Shown: positions 22,717 through 31,976, counted from the first letter of the stretch. The stretch: DNA of 64,000 nt from Nonomuraea typhae (GCF_009760925.1 NZ_VRLV01000011.1:248001-312000), one strand, 5' to 3'. Notes: generated by a model from the sequence alone, not told the origin. Made by a program: numbers and translations.

Positions 22717-23655
22717 ATGCGCTACACGAGGTTGGGACGGACCGGCCCCGCCGTCTCCCGCATGGGACTCGGATCCCTGGCCCTCGCCGGCGCCTATGGC
22801 CCCGTCGACCAGTACGAGGCCGCCGACCTCATCCGGCACGCCCTGGACGCCGGCGTGACCCTCATCGACACCGCCGACTTCTACGCCGGCGGCCAGGTCG
22901 AGCGCGTCATCGGCCGGGCCGTCGCCGGCCGCGAGCACGAGGTCGTGCTCTGCACCCGGGGCGGGGCGCGCGGACCCGGCCCCGAGGTCGTGTTCGACGG
23001 CCGCCCCGAACACCTGGAGCGCGCCTGCGACGCCTCGCTCAAACGCCTGCACGTCGACAGCGTCGGCGTCTACTTCGTGCACTGCCAGGACCGCCGCGTG
23101 CCGATCGAGGAGAGCGTCGGCGCCCTGGCCGCGCTCGTGGCCGCGGGGAAGATCCGGCACATCGGCCTGTCCGGCGCCACCTTGCCGCAACTGCGCCGGG
23201 CGCATGCCGTACACCCGGTGACCGCGCTCGCGGTCGAGTACTCCCTGTGGGTACGGCAGGCCCGCTCCGGCCTGCTGGCCGAGGCGGACCGGCTGGGCGT
23301 GGGCGTGGTCGCCGCGCGCCCCCTGGGCCGGGGCTTCCTCACCGGCCGGGTGCGCTCCACCGCCTGGCTGGCCGCCGGCGACTGGCGGCACGACGACGCC
23401 CGCTTCCGTCCCCAGCGGAGCATCCCGGCGCTGCGGCGGCTGGAGTCCGTGGCCGCCCAGCTCGACCTGGGCGCCGGCCGGCTGGCGCTGGGCTGGCTGC
23501 TGACGCAGGAGCAGGCCGTGGTGCCGGTGCCGAGCACCCGCGACCAGGTGCATCTGGAGATGAATCTGGCCGCCGCCGCGCTCACGCTGACGCCGGAGAT
23601 CCGGGCCGAGGTGGCGGAGATCTTCCCGGACTACTCGCCCTCGCTCCTGCTCTGA
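22717..23655 (+). CDS. Aldo-keto reductase
   Basis: 312 residues, AKR barrel. TLIDTADFYAGGQVERVIG contains the Asp and Tyr of the tetrad, and VYFVHCQD the His. The Lys position reads LCTRGG, so the tetrad Lys appears replaced by Arg. TylC1/EryBII-type AKRs reduce the 3-keto group after 2,3-dehydratases, which suggests a sugar role, but the aminotransferase route would not need it; a missing 4-ketoreductase or a polyketide step are alternatives. Its last 25 bp overlap the response-regulator gene. Confidence 0.85.
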   Translation: MRYTRLGRTGPAVSRMGLGSLALAGAYGPVDQYEAADLIRHALDAGVTLIDTADFYAGGQVERVIGRAVAGREHEVVLCTRGGARGPGPEVVFDGRPEHLERACDASLKRLHVDSVGVYFVHCQDRRVPIEESVGALAALVAAGKIRHIGLSGATLPQLRRAHAVHPVTALAVEYSLWVRQARSGLLAEADRLGVGVVAARPLGRGFLTGRVRSTAWLAAGDWRHDDARFRPQRSIPALRRLESVAAQLDLGAGRLALGWLLTQEQAVVPVPSTRDQVHLEMNLAAAALTLTPEIRAEVAEIFPDYSPSLLL

Positions 23656-24302
23656 GGCGCGATCAGCGAGGCGGCCACGGCCTTGTTGACCGCGTCGATC
23701 CGCGAGACCGCGTTGAGCTTGACGAAGATGTTGCGCATGTGGCGCTTCACGGTGGCCTCGGCCAGGCCGAGCCGCCGGGCGATCTGGGCGTTGCTGAGCG
23801 CCTGGGCGGCCAGTTGCAGGACTTCCAGCTCCTTCTCACTCAGCCCGCCGGCGGGCGGTCCCGACTCCACGTGCGCCAGGCTGTGCCGGGAGACGGCCAG
23901 CACCACGCGGGACGGGTCCTCGTGCACACTCTTGACCGCCGCGATCAGCTCGTGCCGGTGCACGCTCTTGAGCAGATAGCCGCGGATGCCGGCGGACAGC
24001 AGCCGGGTGAGCAGCTGCGGCCCGTCGTACATGCTGAGGATGATGATCTGGGTGCCGGGCGAGATCGAGCGCACCTTGGCGACCGTCTCGGTCACCTCCT
24101 CGCCCGGGATCTCGACGTCGAGCAGGAGCACGTCCGGTCTGGCGCGGCCGACCATGGCCACCGCGCCGGCCGAGTCGCCGGCCTCGCCGACGATGCCGAT
24201 CTCGCCACCGGACTCCAGGATCTCCCGCAGTCCCTCACGGAAGAGCGCGTGGTCGTCCACGATGCCGACGGAGATCAGCGCGCTACCCGGTGTCGTCGTC
24301 AT
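23631..24302 (-). CDS. NarL/LuxR-type response regulator
   Basis: 223 residues. Receiver domain with IVDDH and phospho-acceptor Asp62 in LLLDVEIPG. The LuxR-type HTH, LSEKELEVLQLAAQALSNAQ, is followed by IARRLGLAEATVKRHMRNIF. It overlaps the end of the histidine kinase gene by 20 bp, so the two are co-expressed. It is the cognate output partner and probably controls cluster promoters; targets are unknown. Confidence 0.93.
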   Translation of the reverse strand: MTTTPGSALISVGIVDDHALFREGLREILESGGEIGIVGEAGDSAGAVAMVGRARPDVLLLDVEIPGEEVTETVAKVRSISPGTQIIILSMYDGPQLLTRLLSAGIRGYLLKSVHRHELIAAVKSVHEDPSRVVLAVSRHSLAHVESGPPAGGLSEKELEVLQLAAQALSNAQIARRLGLAEATVKRHMRNIFVKLNAVSRIDAVNKAVAASLIAPQSRSEGE

Positions 24303-25410
24303 CTTGGCGTCTCTTCAGAGGGATGAAGACCTCGACGAGGCAGCCGCTGCCGGGGGCGCTGGAGATGGTGACCCGGCCGCCGAGCAGCTCGGTGCGCTCG
24401 CGCATGGAGCTCAGGCCGACGCCGCCCCTGCCGCGCGCCAGGGCGGGATCGAAGCCGCGGCCGTTGTCCTGGACGGTGGCGACCAGCTCGTGCGGGGCGA
24501 TGTCCACCCGCATGAGGATCATCGTGGGCGCGGCGTGGTTGAAGGCGTTGCGCGCGGCCTCCCTGACGACGAGGAACGCCTCGTCGAGCACCCGGGCGTC
24601 GGCCCACGACTCGTCGCCGTTGACGTGCAGCCCGACCGAGACCGTGTCGTCCTCGACCGCCTCCAGAAAGCCGAGCAGCGCCTTCTCCAGGCTCTTCAGC
24701 GGCACCTGGGGATGCAGTTCCGAGGTCATCTGGCGCAGGTTCTCCATGGTCTCCTGGATGGCCTGCTGGGCTACGCCGATCTTGGTGGAGGCGCGGGCGG
24801 CGTTGGTGCCCCGGTAGACCTCGGCCAGCGCGAGCTGCTGGTGGGCGACGCTGATGCCGTGGCCGATGCGGTCGTGCAGTTCGCGGGCGATGCGCCGGCG
24901 CTCGTCCTCCTGCGCCCTCTGCACCTGGTTGAGCAGGAACCCGTGGTAGCTCTCCGACGCCTCCCGGATGCGTAAGGACAGGCTCTCCTCCATGCCGGTG
25001 GCCACCAGCGTGAAGGTTTCGGCCGGGGCCTCGGATCGCATCGCCACCTGTTCGGCGAGCCGCGTCATCGCCACGCGAAAGAAAAGTGAGCCTGCCTCAA
25101 GAGAGGCTTTCGGATGCACTCCGGTGGCGGCCCTCCGCGCGCCGACTTCCCACGCGTGGAATTTGTACAGGTTGTTAATCTGTACCTTTCCTGCACGTAG
25201 CGTAGCCGCCACGTCGTCCAGGACGTAACGCGCAGTCATTAAGGCCTGTCGCTTGGCCTGCGGATCCGTGTACAGAACGTTGCCCGCGGCCTGCAGTGCG
25301 GCCTCGAATTCGACGATGATTTGTTCCCGGCATGCGTCAACGATTCTCGCCGGGTCGCCCCCAACGCCGTATGCCGCATCCAAGGATGTCCCTTCCGCCC
25401 GTGGGACCAA
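24283..25410 (-). CDS. Cytosolic NarL-family sensor histidine kinase
   Basis: About 375 residues. HisKA_3 dimerisation helix ERRRIARELHDRIGHGISVA contains the phosphorylated His; the ATPase has REAARNAFNHA (N box), DNGRGFD (G1) and GVGLSSMRERTELLGG (G2). No transmembrane segment is present; the N-terminal about 170 residues are a helical, apparently soluble sensing region. The start is uncertain: TTG 25410 or TTG 25383, the latter with a better upstream purine stretch (GGAAGGGA). Confidence 0.88.
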   Translation of the reverse strand: MVPRAEGTSLDAAYGVGGDPARIVDACREQIIVEFEAALQAAGNVLYTDPQAKRQALMTARYVLDDVAATLRAGKVQINNLYKFHAWEVGARRAATGVHPKASLEAGSLFFRVAMTRLAEQVAMRSEAPAETFTLVATGMEESLSLRIREASESYHGFLLNQVQRAQEDERRRIARELHDRIGHGISVAHQQLALAEVYRGTNAARASTKIGVAQQAIQETMENLRQMTSELHPQVPLKSLEKALLGFLEAVEDDTVSVGLHVNGDESWADARVLDEAFLVVREAARNAFNHAAPTMILMRVDIAPHELVATVQDNGRGFDPALARGRGGVGLSSMRERTELLGGRVTISSAPGSGCLVEVFIPLKRRQDDDDTG

Positions 25411-25455
25411 GCACTCAACTATCTCGCAGCGTGGCCATCATGGCAACATATAACG

Positions 25456-26373
25456 TCAAATGCCAGATATCAGCGCGGTAATGTGAACCAGGTGTTGTGT
25501 CACCATGAACGCCCGGTACGGCCGGCGTTGTTGACGGCGCTCCGTCCAGCCTGACCGCACCCGCGCCGCCCCGATCACCGAGACCGCCCCGGCCAGCGCC
25601 GCCAGGGCGACGCCCAGCAACGCCGCCCCGAGCAGCGCCACCGCCGCGAACACCCCCACGACCAGCAGCGACGCCGACACCGACATGAACCACGTGGCGG
25701 CCCCGGCACCCCTGGTCACCACGATCGTGCGCCGACCGGCCGCGGCGTCCCCCTCGCAGTCCGACAGGTCCTTGGCCGGCACGCCCACGAGCGTCATCCA
25801 GCCGACCGAGAGGGCGGCGAAGACCAGCAGTTCGGTAGGGGCGGCCACGGCCTGGCCCCCTGACGCGATCGTGAAACCGCCCAGGTACGACAGCAGCCCG
25901 GAGACCACCAGCACCGCGACGGTCGCGCACGAACTCTCCTTCAGCGGCGCCGGAGGGCCGGAGTAGAGGTAGCCGAGCACCAGGTTCGCGCCGACGATCG
26001 CGGTCATCGGCGCCGGCAGGTCGAGGGTGGCGCCCAGGGCCAGCGCCGCCGCCGCGGCCGCCACGCAGGTGGCCGAGCGCGGATCCAGCGCGCCCCAGGC
26101 GATGGGCCTGGTCGAGCCGTTGATCCGATCCTCGGCCACGTCGTTGGCGCCGTTGAAGAGATAGATCGCGAAGATCGACAACACCCAGGCGGCCGCGCCC
26201 TGCGCCACCTTCAGCGGATCGGCCGGCCCGGTGACCGGCATGGACAGCACCACTCCGGCGAGGAAGCGCAGGGCCGACACCGTCAGCACCGCCGGCCTCG
26301 CCTCTACCACGCACAACGCCAGTACCGAAAAGATGGACCCCGTCGCCCGCCTCGTCGCGGTAGGTAAAGCCAT
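25456..26373 (-). CDS. UbiA-family membrane prenyltransferase
   Basis: 305 residues, mostly hydrophobic helices. The two prenyl-diphosphate motifs are present: NGANDVAEDRINGSTRP (NDxxxD) and KDLSDCEGDAAAGRRT (DxxDxxxD). These enzymes transfer a prenyl group to an aromatic acceptor. It may prenylate the metabolite or belong to quinone or lipid metabolism; adjacency to the SARP and two-component genes favours the cluster. ATG 26373 is preferred to TTG 26424. Confidence 0.85.
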   Translation of the reverse strand: MALPTATRRATGSIFSVLALCVVEARPAVLTVSALRFLAGVVLSMPVTGPADPLKVAQGAAAWVLSIFAIYLFNGANDVAEDRINGSTRPIAWGALDPRSATCVAAAAAALALGATLDLPAPMTAIVGANLVLGYLYSGPPAPLKESSCATVAVLVVSGLLSYLGGFTIASGGQAVAAPTELLVFAALSVGWMTLVGVPAKDLSDCEGDAAAGRRTIVVTRGAGAATWFMSVSASLLVVGVFAAVALLGAALLGVALAALAGAVSVIGAARVRSGWTERRQQRRPYRAFMVTQHLVHITALISGI

Positions 26374-26423
26374 GGCGGGATTCTTGCCCCCGGCAACGTG
26401 CCTGGATAAGGGGGGTGATACCA

Positions 26424-26468
26424 AGGTTGTAGTCCCCGATGATTCTTCGGATACCCGGCCTACAACCT
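26424..26468. promoter_or_regulatory. 9-bp inverted repeat upstream of the small SARP gene
   Basis: AGGTTGTAG (26424-26432) and CTACAACCT (26460-26468) are perfect complements, with centres 36 bp apart. They lie in the divergent promoter between the UbiA gene and the small SARP, a plausible operator for autoregulation or for the LAL or response regulator. Confidence 0.5.
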
Positions 26469-26549
26469 CCCGGGAATCCGTCTTGCCCGGCCGGAGAGCG
26501 CCCGGTTAGCTTCGCCTGGAGTCCGCAGAACGCGACCTTAGGGAATGCC

Positions 26550-27272
26550 ATGCTGGATTTCAAGCTGCTCGGGCCGATTTCGGTCCGCCATGAATACGCT
26601 GGAATACTGGCACTGCGCGGCGCCAAAGTGCGCCAGGCCATTTCCCTGCTCGCCGCGAACGCCGGCCGTATCGTCACCACCGCGCAATTCATCGACGAAT
26701 TGTGGCCGGCCAGGACGCCGAAGGACGCGCTGAAGACGCTGCAGACGCACATTTACTATCTGCGCAGAATGCTCGGCCCCGCCGGCCCTCTGGTCGCGAC
26801 CGACGCCGCGGGGTACGTGCTGCACGCCGATCCCGCGCGCGTGGACGCGCTGGTCTTTCCCCGCCTGGTGGAGCAGGCCACGCGGCACGCCCGCGCGGAC
26901 CGGGTGGAGCGCGCGGAGCAGTTGCTGGAGCGGGCGCTCGGCCTCTGGACCGGCCCGTCCGCCCTGGCCGGAGCACCACTCGGCATGGTCCTGGCGCCGC
27001 TGGCCGGCGCGCTCGGGGAACAGCGGATGCGCGCCCTGGAGACCTCCGTCGCCCTGCGCATCCGGCTCGGCCGCCACGGCGAGGTGATCGAGGAACTGCG
27101 CCTCCTGGTCGCCGCGCACCCGTTGAACGAGACCTTCCACTCCCAGCTCATCACCGCGCTGACGCGCGCAGGCCGGCGGACCGACGCCCGGCGGGCCTAT
27201 GAGGGGCTGCGCATTCTCCTGGACGCCGAGCTGGGTGTGCCGCCCACGTTCGACCTCCCCGCTCTGCACTGA
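26550..27272 (+). CDS. Small SARP-family transcriptional activator
   Basis: 240 residues, the compact SARP form: winged-helix DNA-binding domain (FKLLGPISVRHEYAGILALR, then ISLLAANAGRIVTTAQFIDE) at about 1-90 and a BTAD domain at about 95-240. It lacks an NTPase domain. It heads a plus-strand unit with the isopropylmalate synthase and LAL genes (gaps of 23 and 18 bp) and is a likely pathway-specific activator. Confidence 0.93.
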   Translation: MLDFKLLGPISVRHEYAGILALRGAKVRQAISLLAANAGRIVTTAQFIDELWPARTPKDALKTLQTHIYYLRRMLGPAGPLVATDAAGYVLHADPARVDALVFPRLVEQATRHARADRVERAEQLLERALGLWTGPSALAGAPLGMVLAPLAGALGEQRMRALETSVALRIRLGRHGEVIEELRLLVAAHPLNETFHSQLITALTRAGRRTDARRAYEGLRILLDAELGVPPTFDLPALH

Positions 27273-27295
27273 AAAGGCCCGTGAAAGGAAAACCG

Positions 27296-29029
27296 ATGAA
27301 GGGTGTCGAGCGCTACGCCGGATTCACGCCCATCGACCTGGTCGACCGTACCTGGCCCGCCCAACGAATTCGCACCGCGCCGCGATGGCTGTCCACCGAT
27401 CTGCGCGACGGCAACCAGTCCCTGGCCAATCCGATGACGCCCGAGCGCAAGCTCATGATGTTCGAGCTTCTGGTGGATATGGGATTCAAGGAGATCGAGG
27501 TCGGTTTTCCCGTGGCCAGCAGGAGCGACCACGACTTCGTGCGCATGCTCATCGAGCAGGACCGCATTCCGGACGACGTCCGCATCACCGTGCTGACCCA
27601 GGCGCGCGAGGAACTCATCAAAGAGACGCTCGACTGCCTCTCCGGCGCGCCCCGCGCGATGATCCACATCTACAACGCCACCTGCCCGCTGTTCCGCGAC
27701 GTCGTCTTCGGCATCGACCGCGACACCTGCAAGAAAATGGCCGTGGCGGCCACTCACGTGATGATGGACCACGCCGAGCGCCGCCTGCCCGGCACCGACC
27801 TGGGCTACCAGTACTCCCCCGAGCTGTTCAACGAGACCGAGCCGGACTTCTCGCTGGAGGTCTGCGAGGCGGTCATGGACGCCTGGCAGCCCGGACCCGG
27901 CCGCGGGATCATCCTGAACTTCCCCACCACGGTCGAGCGCTCCCTGCCCAACGTCTTCGCCGACCAGATCGAATGGCTGGGCCGCAACCTGTCCAGGCGC
28001 GAGCACGTCTGCCTGTCGGTCCACCCGCACAACGACCGCGGCACCGGCGTGGCCTCGGCCGAGCTGGCTCTGCTCGCGGGCGCCGAGCGCATCGAGGGCT
28101 GCCTGTTCGGCAACGGCGAGCGGGCCGGCAACGTCTGCCTGGTCACGCTCGGCATGAACATGTACTCCCATGGCGTCGACCCGGGGCTCGACTTCACCGA
28201 CATCAGCACGATCCGGCGCACCGTCGAGCTCTGCAACCAGCTGCCCGTCCACCCTCGCCACCCCTACGGCGGCGACCTCGTCTACACCGCCTTCTCCGGC
28301 TCCCACCAGGACGCCATCAAGAAGGGCTTCGACGAGATGGAACGGCAGGCGGCCCGCCTGGGGGTGCCCTCCGCCCAGTTGCCGTGGCGTGTGCCGTACC
28401 TGCCGGTGGACCCCAAGGACGTGGGCCGCACCTACGAGGCGATCGTGCGGGTCAACAGCCAGTCGGGCAAGGGCGGCGTCGCCTACGTGATGAGCGCCTG
28501 GCACGGGCTGAACCTGCCCCGCGGCCTCCAGGCCGACCTGGCCGCCAAGGTGCAGGCGCACGCCGACGCGATGGGCGGGGAGCTCTCGCCGAGCCTGATC
28601 GGCACGCTGTTCGCGCAGGAGTACCTGCACCACGGCGACCTGGCCGAGACCTCCGCCTGGCAGGCGCCGATCACGGCCTCGTTGTACGTGGACGGGGACT
28701 TCGACCACGCCGGCCCGCAGGCCGGCACCTTCCGCACGCTCGGCGCGCTGCTCGGCCCCTGGGGCATCCAGGTGCGCGTCGTCCACCGCACGGGCCGCTC
28801 CCTCGACCACGAGGAACTCGCCCCGGGACGACGGCTGCTCGGCGGCGCTCAGCGGGCGGAGACCGTCATCTACGCGGAGTGCGCGCTCGGCGACGAGGTG
28901 GCCTGGGGCGTCGGCATCGACGCCGACATCGCCACCGCCGCCTTCCTGGCCGTCCGGGCGGCGGGCGTCCGCCTGGTCCGCGAGAGCGACACCGGCCGCG
29001 CCGCCGTCGGCGCCACCGCGGGGCACTGA
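27296..29029 (+). CDS. leuA: 2-isopropylmalate synthase, cluster-associated paralogue
   Basis: 577 residues, complete LeuA architecture. TIM barrel with STDLRDGNQSLANP near the start and SVHPHNDRGTG carrying the metal-binding histidines, then a C-terminal regulatory domain (about 440-577). It condenses 2-ketoisovalerate with acetyl-CoA or a related keto acid. ATG 27296 has a GAAAGGAAA ribosome-binding site and is preferred to GTG 27281. Lying between two regulators, it may raise the supply of a leucine-derived starter or side chain, or elongate a keto acid; leucine insensitivity would need testing. Confidence 0.9.
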   Translation: MKGVERYAGFTPIDLVDRTWPAQRIRTAPRWLSTDLRDGNQSLANPMTPERKLMMFELLVDMGFKEIEVGFPVASRSDHDFVRMLIEQDRIPDDVRITVLTQAREELIKETLDCLSGAPRAMIHIYNATCPLFRDVVFGIDRDTCKKMAVAATHVMMDHAERRLPGTDLGYQYSPELFNETEPDFSLEVCEAVMDAWQPGPGRGIILNFPTTVERSLPNVFADQIEWLGRNLSRREHVCLSVHPHNDRGTGVASAELALLAGAERIEGCLFGNGERAGNVCLVTLGMNMYSHGVDPGLDFTDISTIRRTVELCNQLPVHPRHPYGGDLVYTAFSGSHQDAIKKGFDEMERQAARLGVPSAQLPWRVPYLPVDPKDVGRTYEAIVRVNSQSGKGGVAYVMSAWHGLNLPRGLQADLAAKVQAHADAMGGELSPSLIGTLFAQEYLHHGDLAETSAWQAPITASLYVDGDFDHAGPQAGTFRTLGALLGPWGIQVRVVHRTGRSLDHEELAPGRRLLGGAQRAETVIYAECALGDEVAWGVGIDADIATAAFLAVRAAGVRLVRESDTGRAAVGATAGH

Positions 29030-29047
29030 GGGAACGGGGAGATCCCA

Positions 29048-31756
29048 ATGTCACTGACCACACTGCGCGCGCTGCTGGACGAGGCGGTCTCGGGCAAGGG
29101 CCGCATCGCGATGGTCACCGGCGCGATCGCCACCGGCAAGAGCACGCTCCTGTACGGCTTCGCCGAGGGCGCCTTCGAGCAAGGGGCGCTCCCGCTCACC
29201 GCGACCGGCTCCCGGGCCGAGTCCGAGGTCCCCCTGGGCGTGCTGTCGCAGCTCGTCCACAACGCGCCGCTGACCGAGGAGCAGCAGGAGGCGACGCTCG
29301 GCCTGCTCAGCGAGGACACCAAGGCCAAGCTGGGCACGGGCCCGTCCATCGAGCACATGGACGTGCAGGTCGTGGACGCCCTCACCCGCGTCCTGCTGGA
29401 CCTGTCGGAACGCTGCCCGCTGGTGATCATGGTGGACGACGTCCACTACGCCGACCGGGCCTCGCAGCTGTGCCTGTCCTATCTGGCGCGGCGGGTCAGG
29501 TTCGCCAAGATCATGCTGGTGTTCGCCGCGGCCGACCACAGCCCGCACCTGCAGAGCCTGTTCCACACCGAAGTGCTGCGCCAGCCGCACTGTCGCCCGG
29601 TGCGCCTGACGCATCTGTCGGCCGAGGGCGTGGCCAGGCGGACGGCGGAGCGCGCCGGCGAGGAGGCGGCCGCGCGGTACGCCGCCCCCTGCTGGGAGCT
29701 CAGCGGCGGCAACCGGCTGCTGGCCGACGCGCTGCTGGAGGACCTGCAGGAGACGGGCGCCCCCGCCTCCAGGTACGGCGACGCCGTCCTGGCCTGCCTG
29801 CACCGGGCCGACCTGCGCATGCTGATGGCGGCCAGGGGCCTGGCGGTGCTGGGCGAGCCCGAGCGGCTGGGCAGGCTGCTGGGCGAGAGCGAGGCGGGCA
29901 CGGTCAAGGCGCTGGCGGCGCTCGGCGGCGTGGGCCTGCTGGACGAGGGCCGGTTCCGGCATCCGGCGGCGGGCGCGGCGGTGCTGGCCGAGGTGGACGC
30001 CGACGAGCGCCTGGCGCTGCACCGCAAGGCGGCCGAGCTGACCTACGACGACGGCGCGCCGGTCTCGCTGGTGGCCCAGCACCTGCTGAAGGCGACCTAT
30101 GCCGAGGAGCCGTGGGCCCTGTCGGTGCTGGAGGAGGCGGCCTCGCACGCGCTGCGCGACGACGGCGTGGAGACCGCGATCGAGTACCTCAAGCTGGCCT
30201 CGCGCTCCTGTGACGACGAGCGCCGCCGGGCCAGGATCGCGACCATGCTGGTGCGGGCCAAGTGGCGCATCGACCCGATCACGCCGACGGGCCAGCTGGC
30301 CGAGCTGACCGACGCCCTGCACAAGGGGAACCTGGGCGGCGCCGACGCGGTGGTGCTGGCCAAGGCGCTGTTGTGGCACGGCCACGCCAACGACGCCAAG
30401 GAGGTGCTGAGCCATCTGGCCGAGCCCGACCGCCTCGACCAGGAGGCGATCGCCGAGGTGGCGGCGGCCCGGCCGTGGTTCCGCGGCACCTACCCCTCGT
30501 TCCTGCCGCACCTGCCCGGGCTCACGCGCGAGCAGGCGGGCACGGCCGCCGCGTCCCTGCGGGTGGGCCGGCGGATGGAGTCGGCGGAGGCGCTGGCGAG
30601 CGTGCTGGCCGAGGGTCCGCGCGAGGAGACGATCGCCACCGCCGAGCAGATCCTGCGCGGCTCGCACCTGGACGAGATGTCCATGGACACCGTCGAGAGC
30701 GCCCTGCTGACCCTCACCTACACCGACCGGTCCGGCAGGGCGGCGCCGTGGTGCGACGCCTTCATCGAGGAGGCGGCCGCCCGCCGCGCCCCGAGCCGCC
30801 AGGCCAGGCTGTCGGCGATCCGCGCCGAGATCGCCCTGCGCCGGGGCGACCTGGCCGGCGCCGTCGAGGACGCCACCCGGGCCCTGGAGCTCATCCCCGC
30901 CGGAAGCTGGGGCGTGGCCGTCGGCAGCCCGCTCGGCAGCCTGCTGCTGGCCGGCGCCGCCATGGGACGGCTGGACGACTGCCTGTCCCGCTTCGACGAG
31001 CCGGTGCCCGACGCGATGCTGGAGACCCGCTACGGCCTGCAATACCTCTACGGCCGGGGCCGCTTCAACCTGCTGGCGGAACAGCCCAGGCAGGCGCTGC
31101 GCGACTTCATGCACTGCGGCGAGCTGATCCGCAAGTGGGAGATGGACGTGCCGGGCTTCATCCCGTGGCGGGTGGACGCGGCCGAGGCGCTGATCCAGCT
31201 CGGCCAGCCGGAGGAGGCCAGGCGGCTCATCGACGACCAGCTCACCCGCTGCCGCGGCCGCTCCAACCGGGTGCACGGCATCGCGCTGCGCGTGCTGGCC
31301 TCGGTGAGCGAGCCGCGCACCCGGCCGATGCTGCTGCGCCAGTCGAGCGACCTGCTGCAGTCGTGCGGCGACCGATACGAGCTGGCCAGGGCGCTGTCCG
31401 ACCTGACCGAGGCATACCACGCCAAGGGCGAGGCGCGCCGGGCCGGGATGCTGGGGCGGCGTGCCCGGGTCCTCGCCGAAGCCTGCCACGCCGCCCCGCT
31501 CAGCCGGGCCCTGGCCCGGGGGCGCAGGACCGAGCCGCTGCCCGAGCCCGAGCACCTGGGCGAGAGCCCCATGCTCAGCGACGCCGAGCTGCGGGTGGCG
31601 ACGCTGGCCGCGGAAGGGTTCACCAACCGCGAGATCTCCGGCAAGTTGTTCATCACGGTGAGCACCGTCGAGCAGCACCTCACCCGGATCTTCCGCAAGC
31701 TCAACGTCACCCGCCGCACCGATCTGCCCACGAGCCTGGCCCGTGAGCACACCTAG
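29048..31756 (+). CDS. LuxR-family regulator of the LAL type
   Basis: 902 residues. N-terminal AAA-like NTPase with Walker A VTGAIATGKST and Walker B PLVIMVDDVHYADR, a long helical-repeat region (about 330-820) and a C-terminal LuxR HTH: LSDAELRVATLAAEGFTNRE then VSTVEQHLTRIFRKLNVTRR. Large ATP-binding LuxR regulators commonly activate polyketide clusters. The gene is 18 bp downstream of the leuA paralogue with a GGGGAG ribosome-binding site. Confidence 0.92.
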   Translation: MSLTTLRALLDEAVSGKGRIAMVTGAIATGKSTLLYGFAEGAFEQGALPLTATGSRAESEVPLGVLSQLVHNAPLTEEQQEATLGLLSEDTKAKLGTGPSIEHMDVQVVDALTRVLLDLSERCPLVIMVDDVHYADRASQLCLSYLARRVRFAKIMLVFAAADHSPHLQSLFHTEVLRQPHCRPVRLTHLSAEGVARRTAERAGEEAAARYAAPCWELSGGNRLLADALLEDLQETGAPASRYGDAVLACLHRADLRMLMAARGLAVLGEPERLGRLLGESEAGTVKALAALGGVGLLDEGRFRHPAAGAAVLAEVDADERLALHRKAAELTYDDGAPVSLVAQHLLKATYAEEPWALSVLEEAASHALRDDGVETAIEYLKLASRSCDDERRRARIATMLVRAKWRIDPITPTGQLAELTDALHKGNLGGADAVVLAKALLWHGHANDAKEVLSHLAEPDRLDQEAIAEVAAARPWFRGTYPSFLPHLPGLTREQAGTAAASLRVGRRMESAEALASVLAEGPREETIATAEQILRGSHLDEMSMDTVESALLTLTYTDRSGRAAPWCDAFIEEAAARRAPSRQARLSAIRAEIALRRGDLAGAVEDATRALELIPAGSWGVAVGSPLGSLLLAGAAMGRLDDCLSRFDEPVPDAMLETRYGLQYLYGRGRFNLLAEQPRQALRDFMHCGELIRKWEMDVPGFIPWRVDAAEALIQLGQPEEARRLIDDQLTRCRGRSNRVHGIALRVLASVSEPRTRPMLLRQSSDLLQSCGDRYELARALSDLTEAYHAKGEARRAGMLGRRARVLAEACHAAPLSRALARGRRTEPLPEPEHLGESPMLSDAELRVATLAAEGFTNREISGKLFITVSTVEQHLTRIFRKLNVTRRTDLPTSLAREHT

Positions 31757-31766
31757 GCGGCGGGCC

Positions 31767-31976
31767 TCACTCCGCGATCGCGGTGCGCATGACCCAGCGG
31801 AAGACCGGGAGGTTCTCGCCTCCCACGGTGGTGTTCTCGCCCTGGTGCCGGAAGTGCTCGTACCCGGCGCCCAGGGGCACCTTGACCGTGTCGGCGACGG
31901 TGCCGACCTGCTGGATGCGGCTCTCGGCGGGCAGGTTCGCCGGCCCGCCGACCAGCACGACCTTGACGGGGGACAT
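31767..31976 (-). CDS. Small conserved actinobacterial protein (DUF5988-like)
   Basis: 69 residues. VVLVGGPANLPAESRIQQV followed by GAGYEHFRHQGE and FRWVMRTAIAE resembles the small DUF5988 family as far as can be recalled; it is not an obvious acyl-CoA carboxylase epsilon subunit. A strong AGAAGGAG site precedes ATG 31976. It lies 12 bp downstream of the carboxyltransferase gene, so the two are co-transcribed and a partner role is possible. Confidence 0.65.
   Translation of the reverse strand: MSPVKVVLVGGPANLPAESRIQQVGTVADTVKVPLGAGYEHFRHQGENTTVGGENLPVFRWVMRTAIAE

Noticed and set aside
27199..30213. A 1004-codon open frame overlapping leuA and the LAL gene
   Set aside because: Arg/Pro/Gly-rich sequence without domains; both real genes lie in other frames with good starts.
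29051..31750. An 899-codon open frame antisense to the LAL gene
   Set aside because: Composition is that of an antisense frame and no motif is visible, while the opposite strand encodes a complete LuxR-type regulator.
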